From Bifidobacteriaceae bacterium (GTDB lineage Bacteria; Actinomycetota; Actinomycetes; Actinomycetales; WQXJ01), in the NCBI GenBank assembly GCA_031258055.1, contig JAIRNM010000357.1, forward strand, positions 1 through 10,382: a stretch of 10,382 bases of DNA. The letters are read 5' to 3'. Position 1 is the first letter of the stretch. Each line of letters starts with the position of its first letter. The notes under the pieces were generated by a model, which was given only the letters and a program-made list of their open reading frames with translations, ran no database searches and was not told where the DNA came from. Positions 1 through 7,058 of the stretch are shown here, one piece after another. The position numbers were made by a program, and so were the translations under genes.

Positions 1-384
1 CCCGCCATAGCGAATCAGACCACCAACCGCGATCACCGCCAGGACTTTGGCCATGGCCCTGCGGTAGGGGGCCCGCGGCTTCTTCTTCGGTTCGAGGCGG
101 GCGACCCCCGCGGCGCGGAAGATCCTGGCCAAAGACGCCGCCGACGGGACCGGCTCGATGCCCATGGACCGCATCTTCTCCAACACGCTGATCGGCCCGC
201 AATCCAGCCCGGACGCCTCCAATACCGCCGCCGGCCCGTCCCGCCTGGCGCGGGCGAGCAGCGCGTAGAACGTCTTACGGGAAATCGAGTGCTCAGCGCA
301 GAACGTGGTCACGCTGCCTCGCGGCGCGTCATCCAGCCACTGCGAGATCGCCAGCCGCACACGCGGATCAACCGGCCCGCTCAC
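1..384 (-). pseudogene. IS481-like transposase N-terminal fragment, runs off the left edge
   Basis: The frame is open from a GTG at 384 to base 1 (128 codons) without a stop. An N-terminal helix-turn-helix is visible around residues 22-50 (motif TTFCAEHSISRKTFYALLAR). A second DNA-binding segment at about 57-107 (ASGLDCGPISVLEK, then VPSAASLARIFRAAGVAR and EPKKKPRAPYRR) resembles the region before the DDE domain in IS481-family transposases. Two things suggest a broken gene. The linker normally found between the two helical units seems missing at residues 56-57 (VLE directly followed by ASGLD). After PYRR the sequence changes to a short hydrophobic stretch (AMAKVLAVIAVGGLIRYGG) instead of the usual approach to the first catalytic Asp. 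No Shine-Dalgarno precedes the GTG. The family is recalled from memory, the deletion is inferred, and the rest of the gene lies outside the window. Confidence 0.6.
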
Positions 385-663
385 AGCCCGGCGGCCAGCG
401 GGACGAGCCAACCGGCACGCGCGGCACTCAGGGCGGCCTTGTCGCCAATAGAGCGGGAACAAGCAATACTGGGGACGACGGCCATCGCGGCAGTTTCCTT
501 CCGAGCGGGATTTGACGGTTCTCTCGAAGGAAGGCCCGGTGGCTGTCACCGCTCCCAGCGGATCAGCCGCCAAGCCAACCGGCGCACCACTTTAAGCCAC
601 CCGGCCGACGCACCCAAACCACCCCGACCCCGCCCCTGCAAGTGTCACCACCAACACCACCCA
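385..663. other. Non-coding stretch upstream of the transposase fragment
   Basis: No frame here looks like a real protein; the long plus-strand frame through it is rich in Arg, Pro and His, typical of a chance reading of GC-rich DNA. The only structure noticed is an imperfect inverted repeat, ttccttccgag at 495-505 against ctcgaaggaa at 523-532 (one bulged base). From about 600 on, the DNA becomes C-rich and purine-poor (ccaccaacaccaccc) up to the direct repeat. Confidence 0.4.
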
Positions 664-707
664 AACCGTCACCGAAGTCCTGACACAGAACCGTCACCGA
701 AGTCCTG
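664..707. repeat. Two-copy 19-bp direct repeat, 25-bp period, at IS end
   Basis: The 19-mer aaccgtcaccgaagtcctg occurs exactly at 664-682 and again at 689-707, separated by acacag. The placement just upstream of the transposase fragment suggests terminal-repeat DNA with a doubled transposase-binding site, or two copies of an IS end next to each other. Confidence 0.75.
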
Positions 708-720
708 CGAGATAACACCG

Positions 721-739
721 GGTCTCAGCATATGAGACC
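721..739. repeat. Perfect inverted repeat (7-bp stem, 5-nt loop)
   Basis: GGTCTCA at 721-727 and TGAGACC at 733-739 flank the loop GCATA. It lies four bases outside the putative IS end at 717. There is no T-run on either side, so it is not a convincing terminator. It may be part of an insertion target or another mobile-element end. Confidence 0.6.
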
Positions 740-1024
740 TTGGCGTCGTCGCACCTGATCGGCATGGCCCAGGCGCTTCCGTCCCGTCCCGGCTTGTTGC
801 AAAGCTCGGCGAGCAGGAGTAGGAATACCCCGGCGTCGCGGTACCTTCCTTGTCCGGCAGTGCGAAACACTGCACTAATCATGGGCTCCGCGCTTCGGCA
901 TGGCAAGCATCTCCATCGGCGGGGGCGCTACGCCCTGCGAGGCCCCAAACTCGAAGACAATAGGCACCAGGCTTGATTAGCTGCAACTTGGGCTCTTCGC
1001 TGTCGCGCCGTTTGTCGGGCACAC
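740..1024. other. Intergenic region with no recognised gene
   Basis: Short open frames exist on both strands (a 78-codon one on plus from 740, a 70-codon one on minus from 906), but neither gives a recognisable domain, neither has a good Shine-Dalgarno, and the minus one runs straight into the IS repeat. I see no RNA gene, promoter or terminator here. The stretch probably represents decayed DNA between mobile fragments. Confidence 0.35.
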
Positions 1025-1429
1025 TCACCTATCGCTGCTGTAGCGGCCGTCGGGGTCGCGTAGCTCCACGCCTTGCCGCTGTAGTGCACTGCGGATAGTT
1101 CCACCGCTGAAGCCAAGTTGCTGGCCAACGTTGAACAGCGATTGTCCGTCCTCGTATAGCTTGGCGGCTCGCTGGGCCTCGTTATCGCGCATCGGGCGAC
1201 GACGTAGGTCAATACCATCCCGGCGAAAGTATTCGGCCAGGGTGCTGCGATGGATGCCGAGCTTTGTCGCCACTTCCCGCAGCAGCAGGCCCGATCGGTA
1301 CATGGCGGCGGCTTCGGCACGTTGTTGGGCGGTCGGGCATTTCGGCCTAGCGCCGCGGTTTTTCCGGCTGTGGTCATACGATCCGCATCCCGATGGGTAC
1401 ACTTGTTCGGATTGGATTTGATGGGGCAC
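1025..1429 (-). CDS. Small protein with two helix-turn-helix units (recombinase-tail-like)
   Basis: With the GTG at 1429 this is 134 residues; a second GTG at 1402 gives 125. Neither has a clear Shine-Dalgarno, so the start is uncertain. The coding signal begins near the basic stretch SRKNRGARPKC. Two similar helical units follow: PTAQQRAEAAAMYRSGLLLR with EVATKLGIHRSTLAEYFRRDGI, then NEAQRAAKLYEDGQSLFNV with GQQLGFSGGTIRSALQRQGV, ending in the basic tail LRDPDGRYSSDR. The pattern (species-independent helix, turn, 'HRST' recognition helix, repeated once and closing with R-D-x-x-GR) resembles the C-terminal DNA-binding tail of actinobacterial serine recombinases and the free-standing proteins derived from it. 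No catalytic domain is encoded upstream. It probably binds DNA. It may be a recombinase remnant or an independent small gene, and no partner is apparent beside it. Confidence 0.6.
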   Translation of the reverse strand: MPHQIQSEQVYPSGCGSYDHSRKNRGARPKCPTAQQRAEAAAMYRSGLLLREVATKLGIHRSTLAEYFRRDGIDLRRRPMRDNEAQRAAKLYEDGQSLFNVGQQLGFSGGTIRSALQRQGVELRDPDGRYSSDR

Positions 1430-1470
1430 GATACGGGCACGAAAAATGGGTGGGGAGGATAGGGCGGGGT

Positions 1471-1494
1471 TGGCGGCGTTGGCCAATGCCGCCA
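1471..1494 (-). terminator. Near-perfect palindrome after the ABC operon, possible terminator
   Basis: Two GC-rich arms (TGGCGGC at 1471-1477 and GCCGCCA at 1488-1494) enclose the self-complementary core TTGGCCAA (1479-1486), with a single G-T wobble at 1478/1487. It begins 31 bp past the permease stop and lies before the small helix-turn-helix gene on the same strand. There is no T-tract, but GC-rich hairpins without one are common ends in high-GC Gram-positives. It could instead be a protein-binding palindrome. Confidence 0.4.
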
Positions 1495-1524
1495 GCGGGC
1501 CCGCCCAGGCTCCGGGTTGGCTGA

Positions 1525-2298
1525 TTAGCTGATCCGGCGGCGATAGACCACCATCGCGAAGGCGTACGCGGTAACGAGGACGCCGACGCACCAGGCCAGC
1601 GCGATCCAGATGTCCGCGCTTGCCGTCTGGCCGCTGAATAGGTCGCGGATGGTGTTGACGATGGAGGTGACGGGCTGGTTCTCCGCGAACCAGCGGACCG
1701 GACCGGGCATGGAATCGGTGGGGACGAAAGCGGAGCTGAGGAAGGGTAGGAAGATCAGCGGGTAGGAGAACGCGACGGCCCCGTCCATTGTCTTCGCGGT
1801 TAGGCCGGGGATCACGGCGATCCAGGTCAGCGCTAAGGTGAACAGCAGAAGGACGCCGGTGACGGCGAACCAATCGAACAGGTTGGCCCCGGTCCGAAAA
1901 CCCATCAGCAACGCCACTCCGACGACTACTATCAGCGCGACGGCATTGGCGACCAGGGATGTGAGCACGTGCGCCCACAGAACGGAGGATCGGGCGATGG
2001 GCATGGCCTGGAAGCGTTCGAAGATGCCGCCTTGCAGGTCCCCGAAAAGCCGGAACGCGGTATAAGACACGCCGGAGGCGATGGCGATGAGCAGGATGCC
2101 GGGCAGCAGGTAGTTCACGTAGTTTCCCGCGCCCGCGCCCTGTCCAGTATCGATCGCGCCGCCGAAGACGTAGACGAACATCAGCATCATGGCGATGGGC
2201 ATGAGCGCGGTGGTGATGATTGTGTCAGGACTGCGGAGAATGTGGCGCAGAGAACGCCCGGTGAGGACGGTGGTGTCGCCGAGGAAGTGCGCGTTCAT
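1525..2298 (-). CDS. ABC-2 type exporter permease (DrrB family)
   Basis: This 257-residue membrane protein is the permease half of a DrrAB-type exporter, a class that pumps drugs, lipids or other hydrophobic compounds out of the cell. Six hydrophobic segments are visible at about residues 27-46, 62-82, 106-132, 142-166, 173-192 and 230-251. Between the second and third lies the conserved loop GIFERFQAMPIARSSVLWAH (91-110), typical of ABC-2 permeases and the likely contact with the ATPase. The late motif ENQPVTSIVNTIRDL (206-220) is also typical of the family, and the protein ends in a basic YRRRIS tail. The length is normal. Its ATG overlaps the stop of the ATPase gene by 4 bp (ATGA at 2298-2295), so the two are translationally coupled. 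The substrate cannot be told from the sequence. Confidence 0.93.
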   Translation of the reverse strand: MNAHFLGDTTVLTGRSLRHILRSPDTIITTALMPIAMMLMFVYVFGGAIDTGQGAGAGNYVNYLLPGILLIAIASGVSYTAFRLFGDLQGGIFERFQAMPIARSSVLWAHVLTSLVANAVALIVVVGVALLMGFRTGANLFDWFAVTGVLLLFTLALTWIAVIPGLTAKTMDGAVAFSYPLIFLPFLSSAFVPTDSMPGPVRWFAENQPVTSIVNTIRDLFSGQTASADIWIALAWCVGVLVTAYAFAMVVYRRRIS

Positions 2299-3077
2299 GA
2301 TTCGTTCCTTTCGTTGCTGCCGACTAGGGAGAGGAAGATTTCTTCCAGCGTCGGCTGCTTCTCGACGTACTCGACTTTGGCGGGAGGGAGGATCTGCTTG
2401 AGTTCGGCAAGGGTGCCGCCCGCGATGATCGTGCCTTGGTGGAGGATGGCTATGCGGTCCGCGAGATGCTCGGCTTCATCGAGGTACTGGGTGGTCAGCA
2501 GCACGGTGGTGCCGTCCTGGGCGAGTTGTTTGACGGTCTGCCAGACTTCGATGCGGGCTTCGGGGTCCAGGCCTGTAGTCGGCTCGTCCAGAAAGACGAC
2601 GGGCGGCTTGCCGATGAGACTCATCGCTATGTCCAGGCGGCGGCGCATGCCGCCGGAGTAGGCCGACGCCCGGCGATCTGCCGCCTCGGTTAGCTGGAAG
2701 CGCGCCAGCAGGTCGTCGGTGATCGCGTCCGGCGCGTCGACATGCCTGAGCTTGGCGACCAGGATCAAGTTCTCCCGCCCTGTTAGCACGTCATCGACGG
2801 CGGCGAACTGCCCGGTCAGGCTGATCGACTGGCGCACCTGACCGGCCTGCCTCGAGACGTCAAAGCCGTTGACGGTCGCGGTGCCCGCATCGGCCTTGAG
2901 CAGGGTAGAGAGGATCTTTACGACAGTGGTCTTGCCGGCTCCGTTCGAGCCGAGTAAGGCGAAGACGCTGCCGCGCTGGACCTCGAGGTCCACGCCGCGT
3001 AGCACCTCCAGCTTTCCGTAGGATTTAAGCACGCCGCGCATGGAGATTACGGCTGTGGCCGCCGCTGGAGGCGTCAT
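2295..3077 (-). CDS. ABC exporter ATP-binding protein (DrrA family)
   Basis: This 260-residue ATPase powers the exporter with the permease encoded next to it. Motifs in order: Walker A GSNGAGKT (43-50), Q-loop Gln at 90, signature YSGGMRRR (140-147), Walker B VVFLDEP (160-166) and D-loop GLDPEA (169-174). The switch position has Gln 197 (LLTTQYLDEAE) instead of His, which is common in DrrA-type proteins and not a defect. The C-terminal extension is short, ending QPTLEEIFLSLVG; classical DrrA proteins are roughly 60-70 residues longer. I chose the ATG at 3077 because GGAAAGGA sits 7 nt before it; the ATG at 3083 is too close to that site, and the frame upstream to 3224 crosses the operator region. 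The gene faces away from padR across a palindromic gap, so it is probably repressed by PadR and induced by a compound that PadR senses. Confidence 0.93.
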   Translation of the reverse strand: MTPPAAATAVISMRGVLKSYGKLEVLRGVDLEVQRGSVFALLGSNGAGKTTVVKILSTLLKADAGTATVNGFDVSRQAGQVRQSISLTGQFAAVDDVLTGRENLILVAKLRHVDAPDAITDDLLARFQLTEAADRRASAYSGGMRRRLDIAMSLIGKPPVVFLDEPTTGLDPEARIEVWQTVKQLAQDGTTVLLTTQYLDEAEHLADRIAILHQGTIIAGGTLAELKQILPPAKVEYVEKQPTLEEIFLSLVGSNERNES

Positions 3078-3111
3078 GAGCATGTCCTTTCCGTTCGGAC
3101 GAGGGAGCCAC

Positions 3112-3163
3112 CTATTAGCTACCTCGTGTGACGTACTAGTAGTACCATGTGAGACGAGGTAGC
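3112..3163. promoter_or_regulatory. Divergent operator region between ABC operon and padR
   Basis: Two nested palindromes occupy the short gap. The outer has perfect 10-bp arms, GCTACCTCGT at 3118-3127 and ACGAGGTAGC at 3154-3163, 26 bp apart. The inner, GTACTA-G-TAGTAC at 3133-3145, is a 13-bp palindrome with one central base and has the look of a PadR-family operator. A possible -10 for the ABC operon, TAATAG on the minus strand (3117-3112), abuts the left outer arm, so a bound dimer would cover the promoter. A short direct repeat TGTGA (3127-3131, 3148-3152) is also present. The palindromes are seen directly; PadR binding is inferred from position and from autoregulation being the rule in this family. 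Confidence 0.65.
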
Positions 3164-3183
3164 GCAAGCCGCGAAAAAGAAAG

Positions 3184-3519
3184 ATGAGGATCATCGACGG
3201 ACTGACCGAGATGCTGAAGGGCACGCTGGAAGGCTGCGTGCTGCGGATTATCGACGCCGAGGAGACCTACGGCTACGCCATCACCCGTCGGCTAAACGAG
3301 CTCGGCTTCGCCGACATCACCGAGGGCACGGTGTACACGATCCTCCTGCGGTTGGAGAGGCGCGGCCTGGTCAATGTCGCCAAGCGCCCGTCGGAATTGG
3401 GGCCGCCGCGCAAGTTCTACACGCTCAACGACACCGGACGGGGCGAGTTGACGCGGTTCTGGGCGAGATGGGACTACCTCTCATCAAGAATCAACCAACT
3501 CCGCGAAGATCAAACGTGA
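3184..3519 (+). CDS. PadR-family transcriptional repressor
   Basis: This 111-residue protein is a compact winged-helix regulator. The first helices (MLKGTLEGCVLRIIDAEETY) lead to GYAITRRLNELG, then the recognition helix in EGTVYTILLRLERRGLV (about residues 43-59), then the wing, with GPPRKFYTLNDTGRGEL (about 74-90). A short C-terminal helix (FWARWDYLSSRINQL) would make the dimer, as in the small PadR subfamily 1 proteins that control neighbouring multidrug exporters. The ATG at 3184 is preceded by the A-rich AAAAAGAAAG, a weak Shine-Dalgarno. The gene faces away from the DrrAB-type exporter, with an operator-like palindrome between them. It most likely represses both transcripts until a toxic ligand binds. 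The ligand is unknown. Confidence 0.92.
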   Translation: MRIIDGLTEMLKGTLEGCVLRIIDAEETYGYAITRRLNELGFADITEGTVYTILLRLERRGLVNVAKRPSELGPPRKFYTLNDTGRGELTRFWARWDYLSSRINQLREDQT

Positions 3520-3572
3520 TTCTCTGCGAGCGGACCCCCGGCACCGGCCTGGGCAAGCCCTCGCCGCCCGCT

Positions 3573-3581
3573 TGCTAGTAT
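3573..3581 (+). promoter_or_regulatory. Extended -10 promoter candidate for the SNF2 operon
   Basis: TGCTAGTAT fits the TGnTAnnnT extended -10 pattern and sits 36 bp before the helicase start in an otherwise GC-rich gap of 98 bp. No good -35 is visible at the expected spacing, which is acceptable for an extended -10. AAAGG at 3607-3611 is the likely ribosome-binding site. Confidence 0.35.
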
Positions 3582-3617
3582 TGGGTCGCTTCGTCAACTG
3601 ATTGCGAAAGGCCCCCG

Positions 3618-6600
3618 ATGCGTGTTGCCCACGCCTTTTGGTCGGTCGGCACTGGCCTAAATCTTTGGGCTGAGGACTCCGAACTCAAAGTCAAGTCACG
3701 TTCCCAGGCTTACCGGTCGGCTCGGCCGCACACATTCGCGGTCAGCGCCGCCCAACTTGCGGCCGATCTACCGACGATGACCGATCCAGATCTCGCGTCG
3801 GTAGACCTCGAGCCCACTGCTGGCCGGGCCACACTCCTACTTCCGTCATTGCGGACGGCGCCGTTGGATTCGCCTGAGCTCATCCGTGTGCGCCTGCGTC
3901 CGGCGCCGGAGTCTGAGCCGGTCCTGGCGCCCTGGACTGTGCCGGTGGTCACTTTCAGCGCCGCCGAGGCCCTTGACCTGTTGGGCCACCCACTTAGAGG
4001 GGTCCGGGCCGGTCAGTCGTGGTCACATTCGCAGCGCATCGCGAGCTTCGCCTCCGACCTGGCGGAGCGCGGCCGTGTCTTGCCGCTGTTGGAGTTCGTC
4101 CGGCCCGCTTCAGTGGACGATGCCGTCCAGCCCGGCCCGCCCGCGACTTTCCGGGCGCGATGGGCGCCCGTTCTGCAAGGGCCTGATCTGTTGACATTCC
4201 AGTCGCTGGTGGCGGCCATGCCGCCGGTTGGCCGGGCTCAGGTGGCCGCGCCTTCCGATACCCGCGGGCAGTCCCCGAGCGCGTTGGTCCAAGCCGCCTT
4301 GGAGGAATTGACCGACGCGGCGGTGCGCGCCCGACTGCGCGATCGCGGGTTGAATCTGGTTGGTGCGTTGCCCCGTCGCGGCCGCCGGCCACGGGTGGAA
4401 CCCCCGACCGAGGCTTGGCTAGCGGCTCTGACCAGCCCTGATGGGCTGTTTCAAGCTAAGACGGAGGAAGTCGAGCGGATCGCCCAGTCGATCGCGCCTT
4501 GGGATGAGGTGCTTGAGACCACCACCGGTCCGGCCCGCCTGCTCTTGCGAGTGGTCGAGCCGCGCCTACCTGACCGGGATAGAGACGGGCTGGACTCTAG
4601 CTGGGATGAGGATCTTGACGATGACTACAGTGACGAGTGGGACGACAGTTCCGGCGACCAGCGCGCCGACCCGAAGAATCAGTTCGACGGGCAGTTGGCC
4701 AGCAGCGCAACAAGCACGTCCGCCGGGGATTCCAAAGAAGCGGCTGCCGCCGGGGGCGGCGATGACGACGACCAGACGACGGCCAGTGAGCCCGCGCCTT
4801 GGCGAGTCGAGTTCTTGTTGCAGTCAGCCGAGGACCCATCGCTCCAACTTCCAGCCGCCGCTGTTTGGGAGGGCCAGCAGGCGCTGGCCCGCTGGTTGGA
4901 CCGTCCCGATGAATTGCTGCTGACCGAGTTGGGTAGAGCCTCCACGATCTGTCCCGCCCTGGTCGGAGCATTGCATCAAGCCCGGCCGGAGGCTATGGAA
5001 TTGGACGGCGAGGGCTTGATCGGTTTCCTCAGCGAATCGGCGCCGCTGCTGGAGCAAGCCGGCTTCGAAGTGCTCGTACCCTCATGGTGGACCAAACGGC
5101 CAAAGCTGGGTCTGAGCGCCTGGGTCAAGTCTCCCGATGAGAGCTCAGGGGCCTTCGGCAAAGAATCGCTTTGCCAATTCAATTGGCGTTTGGCTGTGGG
5201 TGAGGAGCCTCTAACCGAAGAGGAACTCGCCATGCTGGCGGCGGCCAAGGAGCCGTTGGTACGTTTGCGCGGCCGATGGCTCGCGTTCGACCCGGATCGT
5301 CTGGCCCGCGCCTTGGCCTTCGTGCAGGCGAACGGCGCGCAGGAACGCTCGGTCGCGGACGTGATCGCGCTCGCGGCGACCCATCCCGACGATCTTGACC
5401 TCCCACTCGAAGTGACCGGTGTGGCTGGCGAAGGAACCCTCGGCGCCCTGCTGGCGGGCAGCGCCGACCTCGCCCTCGAATCGGTCGCTCCGCCCACCTG
5501 GTTCTCTGGCCAGCTCCGCCCCTATCAGGAGCGGGGCTTGGCCTGGTTGTCGTTCTTATCCCGGTTGACGCTGGGCGCCTGTCTTGCGGACGACATGGGC
5601 CTTGGCAAGACCGTCCAACTCTTGGCGCTCGAAGCAGCCGAACGGGACCAGGACATGGCGATGCGGGCCGGGCGGACGGCATCGGGCAAAGGCGGCGCTG
5701 GCCAAGGTGGCGCGGTCGCGGCGGCGGCCACGGCATCGGGCGAAGATGGAACGGTTGAGGCGGTCAAACCGACCCTCATCCTGTGCCCCATGTCGCTGGT
5801 CGGCAACTGGCAGCGGGAGGCCGCACGGTTCGCGCCGAAACTGCGCGTCTACGCCCACCACGGCGGGGACCGGCTGCGGCCCGAGGCCCTGGCGGCGGGG
5901 CTGGCCGGGGTCGATCTGGTGCTCACCACCTATCAGACTGCGCTGCGCGATGCCGACCACCTAGCCGAAATCGCCTGGCGGCGGGTGGTCTTGGACGAGG
6001 CGCAAGCGATCAAGAACCCGGAGTCGAAAGCCGCCAAGACCGTCCGGCGGTTGACGGGCGATGCCCGGGTGGCGCTGACCGGGACGCCGGTCGAGAACCG
6101 CTTGTCCGAGCTGCGTTCGATCATGGACTTCTGCAATCCGGGCTTACTTGGCTCGCCGGAGCGTTTCCGGTCTCGTTACGCCCATCCCATCGAACGCTAT
6201 TCCGACCTGGCGGCGGCCAACCATCTCAAGGCCGTCACCAGGCCATACATTCTGCGCCGAGTGAAAACCGACCGGTCGATCATTGATGATCTGCCAGAGA
6301 AGATCGAGCTGCGCGAGCCCTGCAACCTGACCGCTGAGCAGGCCAGTCTCTACCAAGCCGTCGTCAACGAGATGCTGGAGGCGATTGACGAGGCCACGGG
6401 CATCAAGCGCAGCGGCTTGGTCTTGGCGGCTCTGACCAAACTCAAGCAAATCTGCAACCATCCGGCCCAATTCCTCCATCAGGGCTCCAGGGCGGCGCGG
6501 CGTTCCGGCAAGGTCACCCGGCTGCTTGAAATCCTTGATGAAATCCTCGCTGAAGGGGACAAAGCCCTTTTGTTCACTCAATACACCGAGTTCGGCGGTT

Positions 6601-7058
6601 TGCTGATGGAGGAGATAACGACCCGTTTTGGCACCGAACCGCTGTTCCTGCACGGCCAGGTGGCTAGGGCCAGACGCGAGGAGATGGTGGCGCGCTTCCA
6701 ATCTGACAACGGTCCGCCGCTGTTTATCTTGTCGTTGAAAGCGGGCGGGACCGGGCTTAATCTCACGGCTGCGAACCATGTCATCCATGTGGACCGGTGG
6801 TGGAATCCAGCGGTCGAGAACCTAGCGACGGACCGGGCTTTCCGGATCGGCCAGAAGCGGGGCGTGCAGGTGCGAAAGTTCGTCACCGAAGGGACTCTGG
6901 AGGAGCGAATCGACAAGCTCATCGAAGAGAAGAAAGCCCTCGCGGATATGGTGGTAGGGACCGGCGAGGCTTGGTTGACCGAAATGTCGACGGCCGAGTT
7001 GCGGGACCTGTTCGCTTTGTCAGAAAGGGCTGTTGAGGAAGAGGTGGTGGCGCGGTGA
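3618..7058 (+). CDS. SNF2-family DEAD/DEAH helicase (HelZ-like)
   Basis: This 1146-residue protein is a Swi2/Snf2-type DNA translocase. Residues 1-630 hold the N-terminal region seen in bacterial SNF2 proteins with a DUF3670-like domain; it is interrupted by a very acidic linker at 319-393 (DEDLDDDYSDEWDD, later GGGDDDD). The ATPase core follows: motif I LADDMGLGKT (656-665, Lys664), motif II LDEAQ (792-796), motif III LTGTPVENR (820-828), ILRRVKTD, then the second RecA lobe with LLFTQYTEFGG, LFLHGQVARARREEM, motif V KAGGTGLNL (1041-1049) and motif VI DRAFRIGQ (1072-1079) with the arginine finger. A low-complexity Gly/Ala insert (about 680-716) lies just after motif I. All catalytic residues are intact. 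The ATG follows AAAGG by 6 nt. The stop overlaps the SWIM gene by 4 bp. The role is probably remodelling protein-DNA complexes in repair or defence, which is not settled for this family. Confidence 0.95.
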   Translation: MRVAHAFWSVGTGLNLWAEDSELKVKSRSQAYRSARPHTFAVSAAQLAADLPTMTDPDLASVDLEPTAGRATLLLPSLRTAPLDSPELIRVRLRPAPESEPVLAPWTVPVVTFSAAEALDLLGHPLRGVRAGQSWSHSQRIASFASDLAERGRVLPLLEFVRPASVDDAVQPGPPATFRARWAPVLQGPDLLTFQSLVAAMPPVGRAQVAAPSDTRGQSPSALVQAALEELTDAAVRARLRDRGLNLVGALPRRGRRPRVEPPTEAWLAALTSPDGLFQAKTEEVERIAQSIAPWDEVLETTTGPARLLLRVVEPRLPDRDRDGLDSSWDEDLDDDYSDEWDDSSGDQRADPKNQFDGQLASSATSTSAGDSKEAAAAGGGDDDDQTTASEPAPWRVEFLLQSAEDPSLQLPAAAVWEGQQALARWLDRPDELLLTELGRASTICPALVGALHQARPEAMELDGEGLIGFLSESAPLLEQAGFEVLVPSWWTKRPKLGLSAWVKSPDESSGAFGKESLCQFNWRLAVGEEPLTEEELAMLAAAKEPLVRLRGRWLAFDPDRLARALAFVQANGAQERSVADVIALAATHPDDLDLPLEVTGVAGEGTLGALLAGSADLALESVAPPTWFSGQLRPYQERGLAWLSFLSRLTLGACLADDMGLGKTVQLLALEAAERDQDMAMRAGRTASGKGGAGQGGAVAAAATASGEDGTVEAVKPTLILCPMSLVGNWQREAARFAPKLRVYAHHGGDRLRPEALAAGLAGVDLVLTTYQTALRDADHLAEIAWRRVVLDEAQAIKNPESKAAKTVRRLTGDARVALTGTPVENRLSELRSIMDFCNPGLLGSPERFRSRYAHPIERYSDLAAANHLKAVTRPYILRRVKTDRSIIDDLPEKIELREPCNLTAEQASLYQAVVNEMLEAIDEATGIKRSGLVLAALTKLKQICNHPAQFLHQGSRAARRSGKVTRLLEILDEILAEGDKALLFTQYTEFGGLLMEEITTRFGTEPLFLHGQVARARREEMVARFQSDNGPPLFILSLKAGGTGLNLTAANHVIHVDRWWNPAVENLATDRAFRIGQKRGVQVRKFVTEGTLEERIDKLIEEKKALADMVVGTGEAWLTEMSTAELRDLFALSERAVEEEVVAR

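Larger units (their letters stand above)
1..717 (-). mobile_element. Probable IS481-type insertion sequence remnant (right part)
   Basis: The transposase fragment (1-384), about 280 bp of non-coding DNA and a doubled end-like repeat (664-707) together look like the transposase-proximal end of an IS481-type element. Read on the minus strand, the repeat gives TGTCAGGACTTCGGTGAC, and an outermost TGT occurs at 717-715 (TGTTATCTCG inward). Ends beginning with TGT are usual for IS481. No matching opposite end or target duplication can be seen because the element leaves the window. The outer boundary at 717 is a guess. The 280-bp gap between end and start codon is long for this family and fits a decayed or rearranged copy. 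Confidence 0.4.

Noticed and set aside
289..735. A 148-codon plus-strand frame in the IS region
   Set aside because: It covers the start of the transposase fragment antisense, runs through the IS repeat and has a composition (Arg, Pro, His) typical of chance frames.
694..906. A 70-codon minus-strand frame with FLLLLAELCNKPGRDG
   Set aside because: Looked somewhat protein-like, but there is no ribosome-binding site, no family match I can name, and its end lies within the IS repeat.
928..1440. A 170-codon minus-strand frame starting MPVSCPIKSNPNK
   Set aside because: It overlaps the helix-turn-helix gene in another frame, is Cys/Pro/Arg-rich and shows no domain.
1025..1978. A single 317-residue minus-strand protein
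   Set aside because: The upstream part from 1525 on is antisense-frame noise over the clearly real ABC permease on the same strand; only the part below about 1429 carries a recognisable protein.
2486..2488. Missing H-loop His (Gln197) in the ABC ATPase as a defect
   Set aside because: Gln at this position is usual in DrrA-type ATPases.
2295..3224. The longer ATPase start at 3224
   Set aside because: It would place the N-terminus across the palindromic operator and inside padR; a good Shine-Dalgarno fixes the start at 3077.
6144..6788. Long minus-strand frames inside the helicase gene
   Set aside because: They are antisense shadows caused by high GC at third positions; all SNF2 motifs lie in the plus frame.
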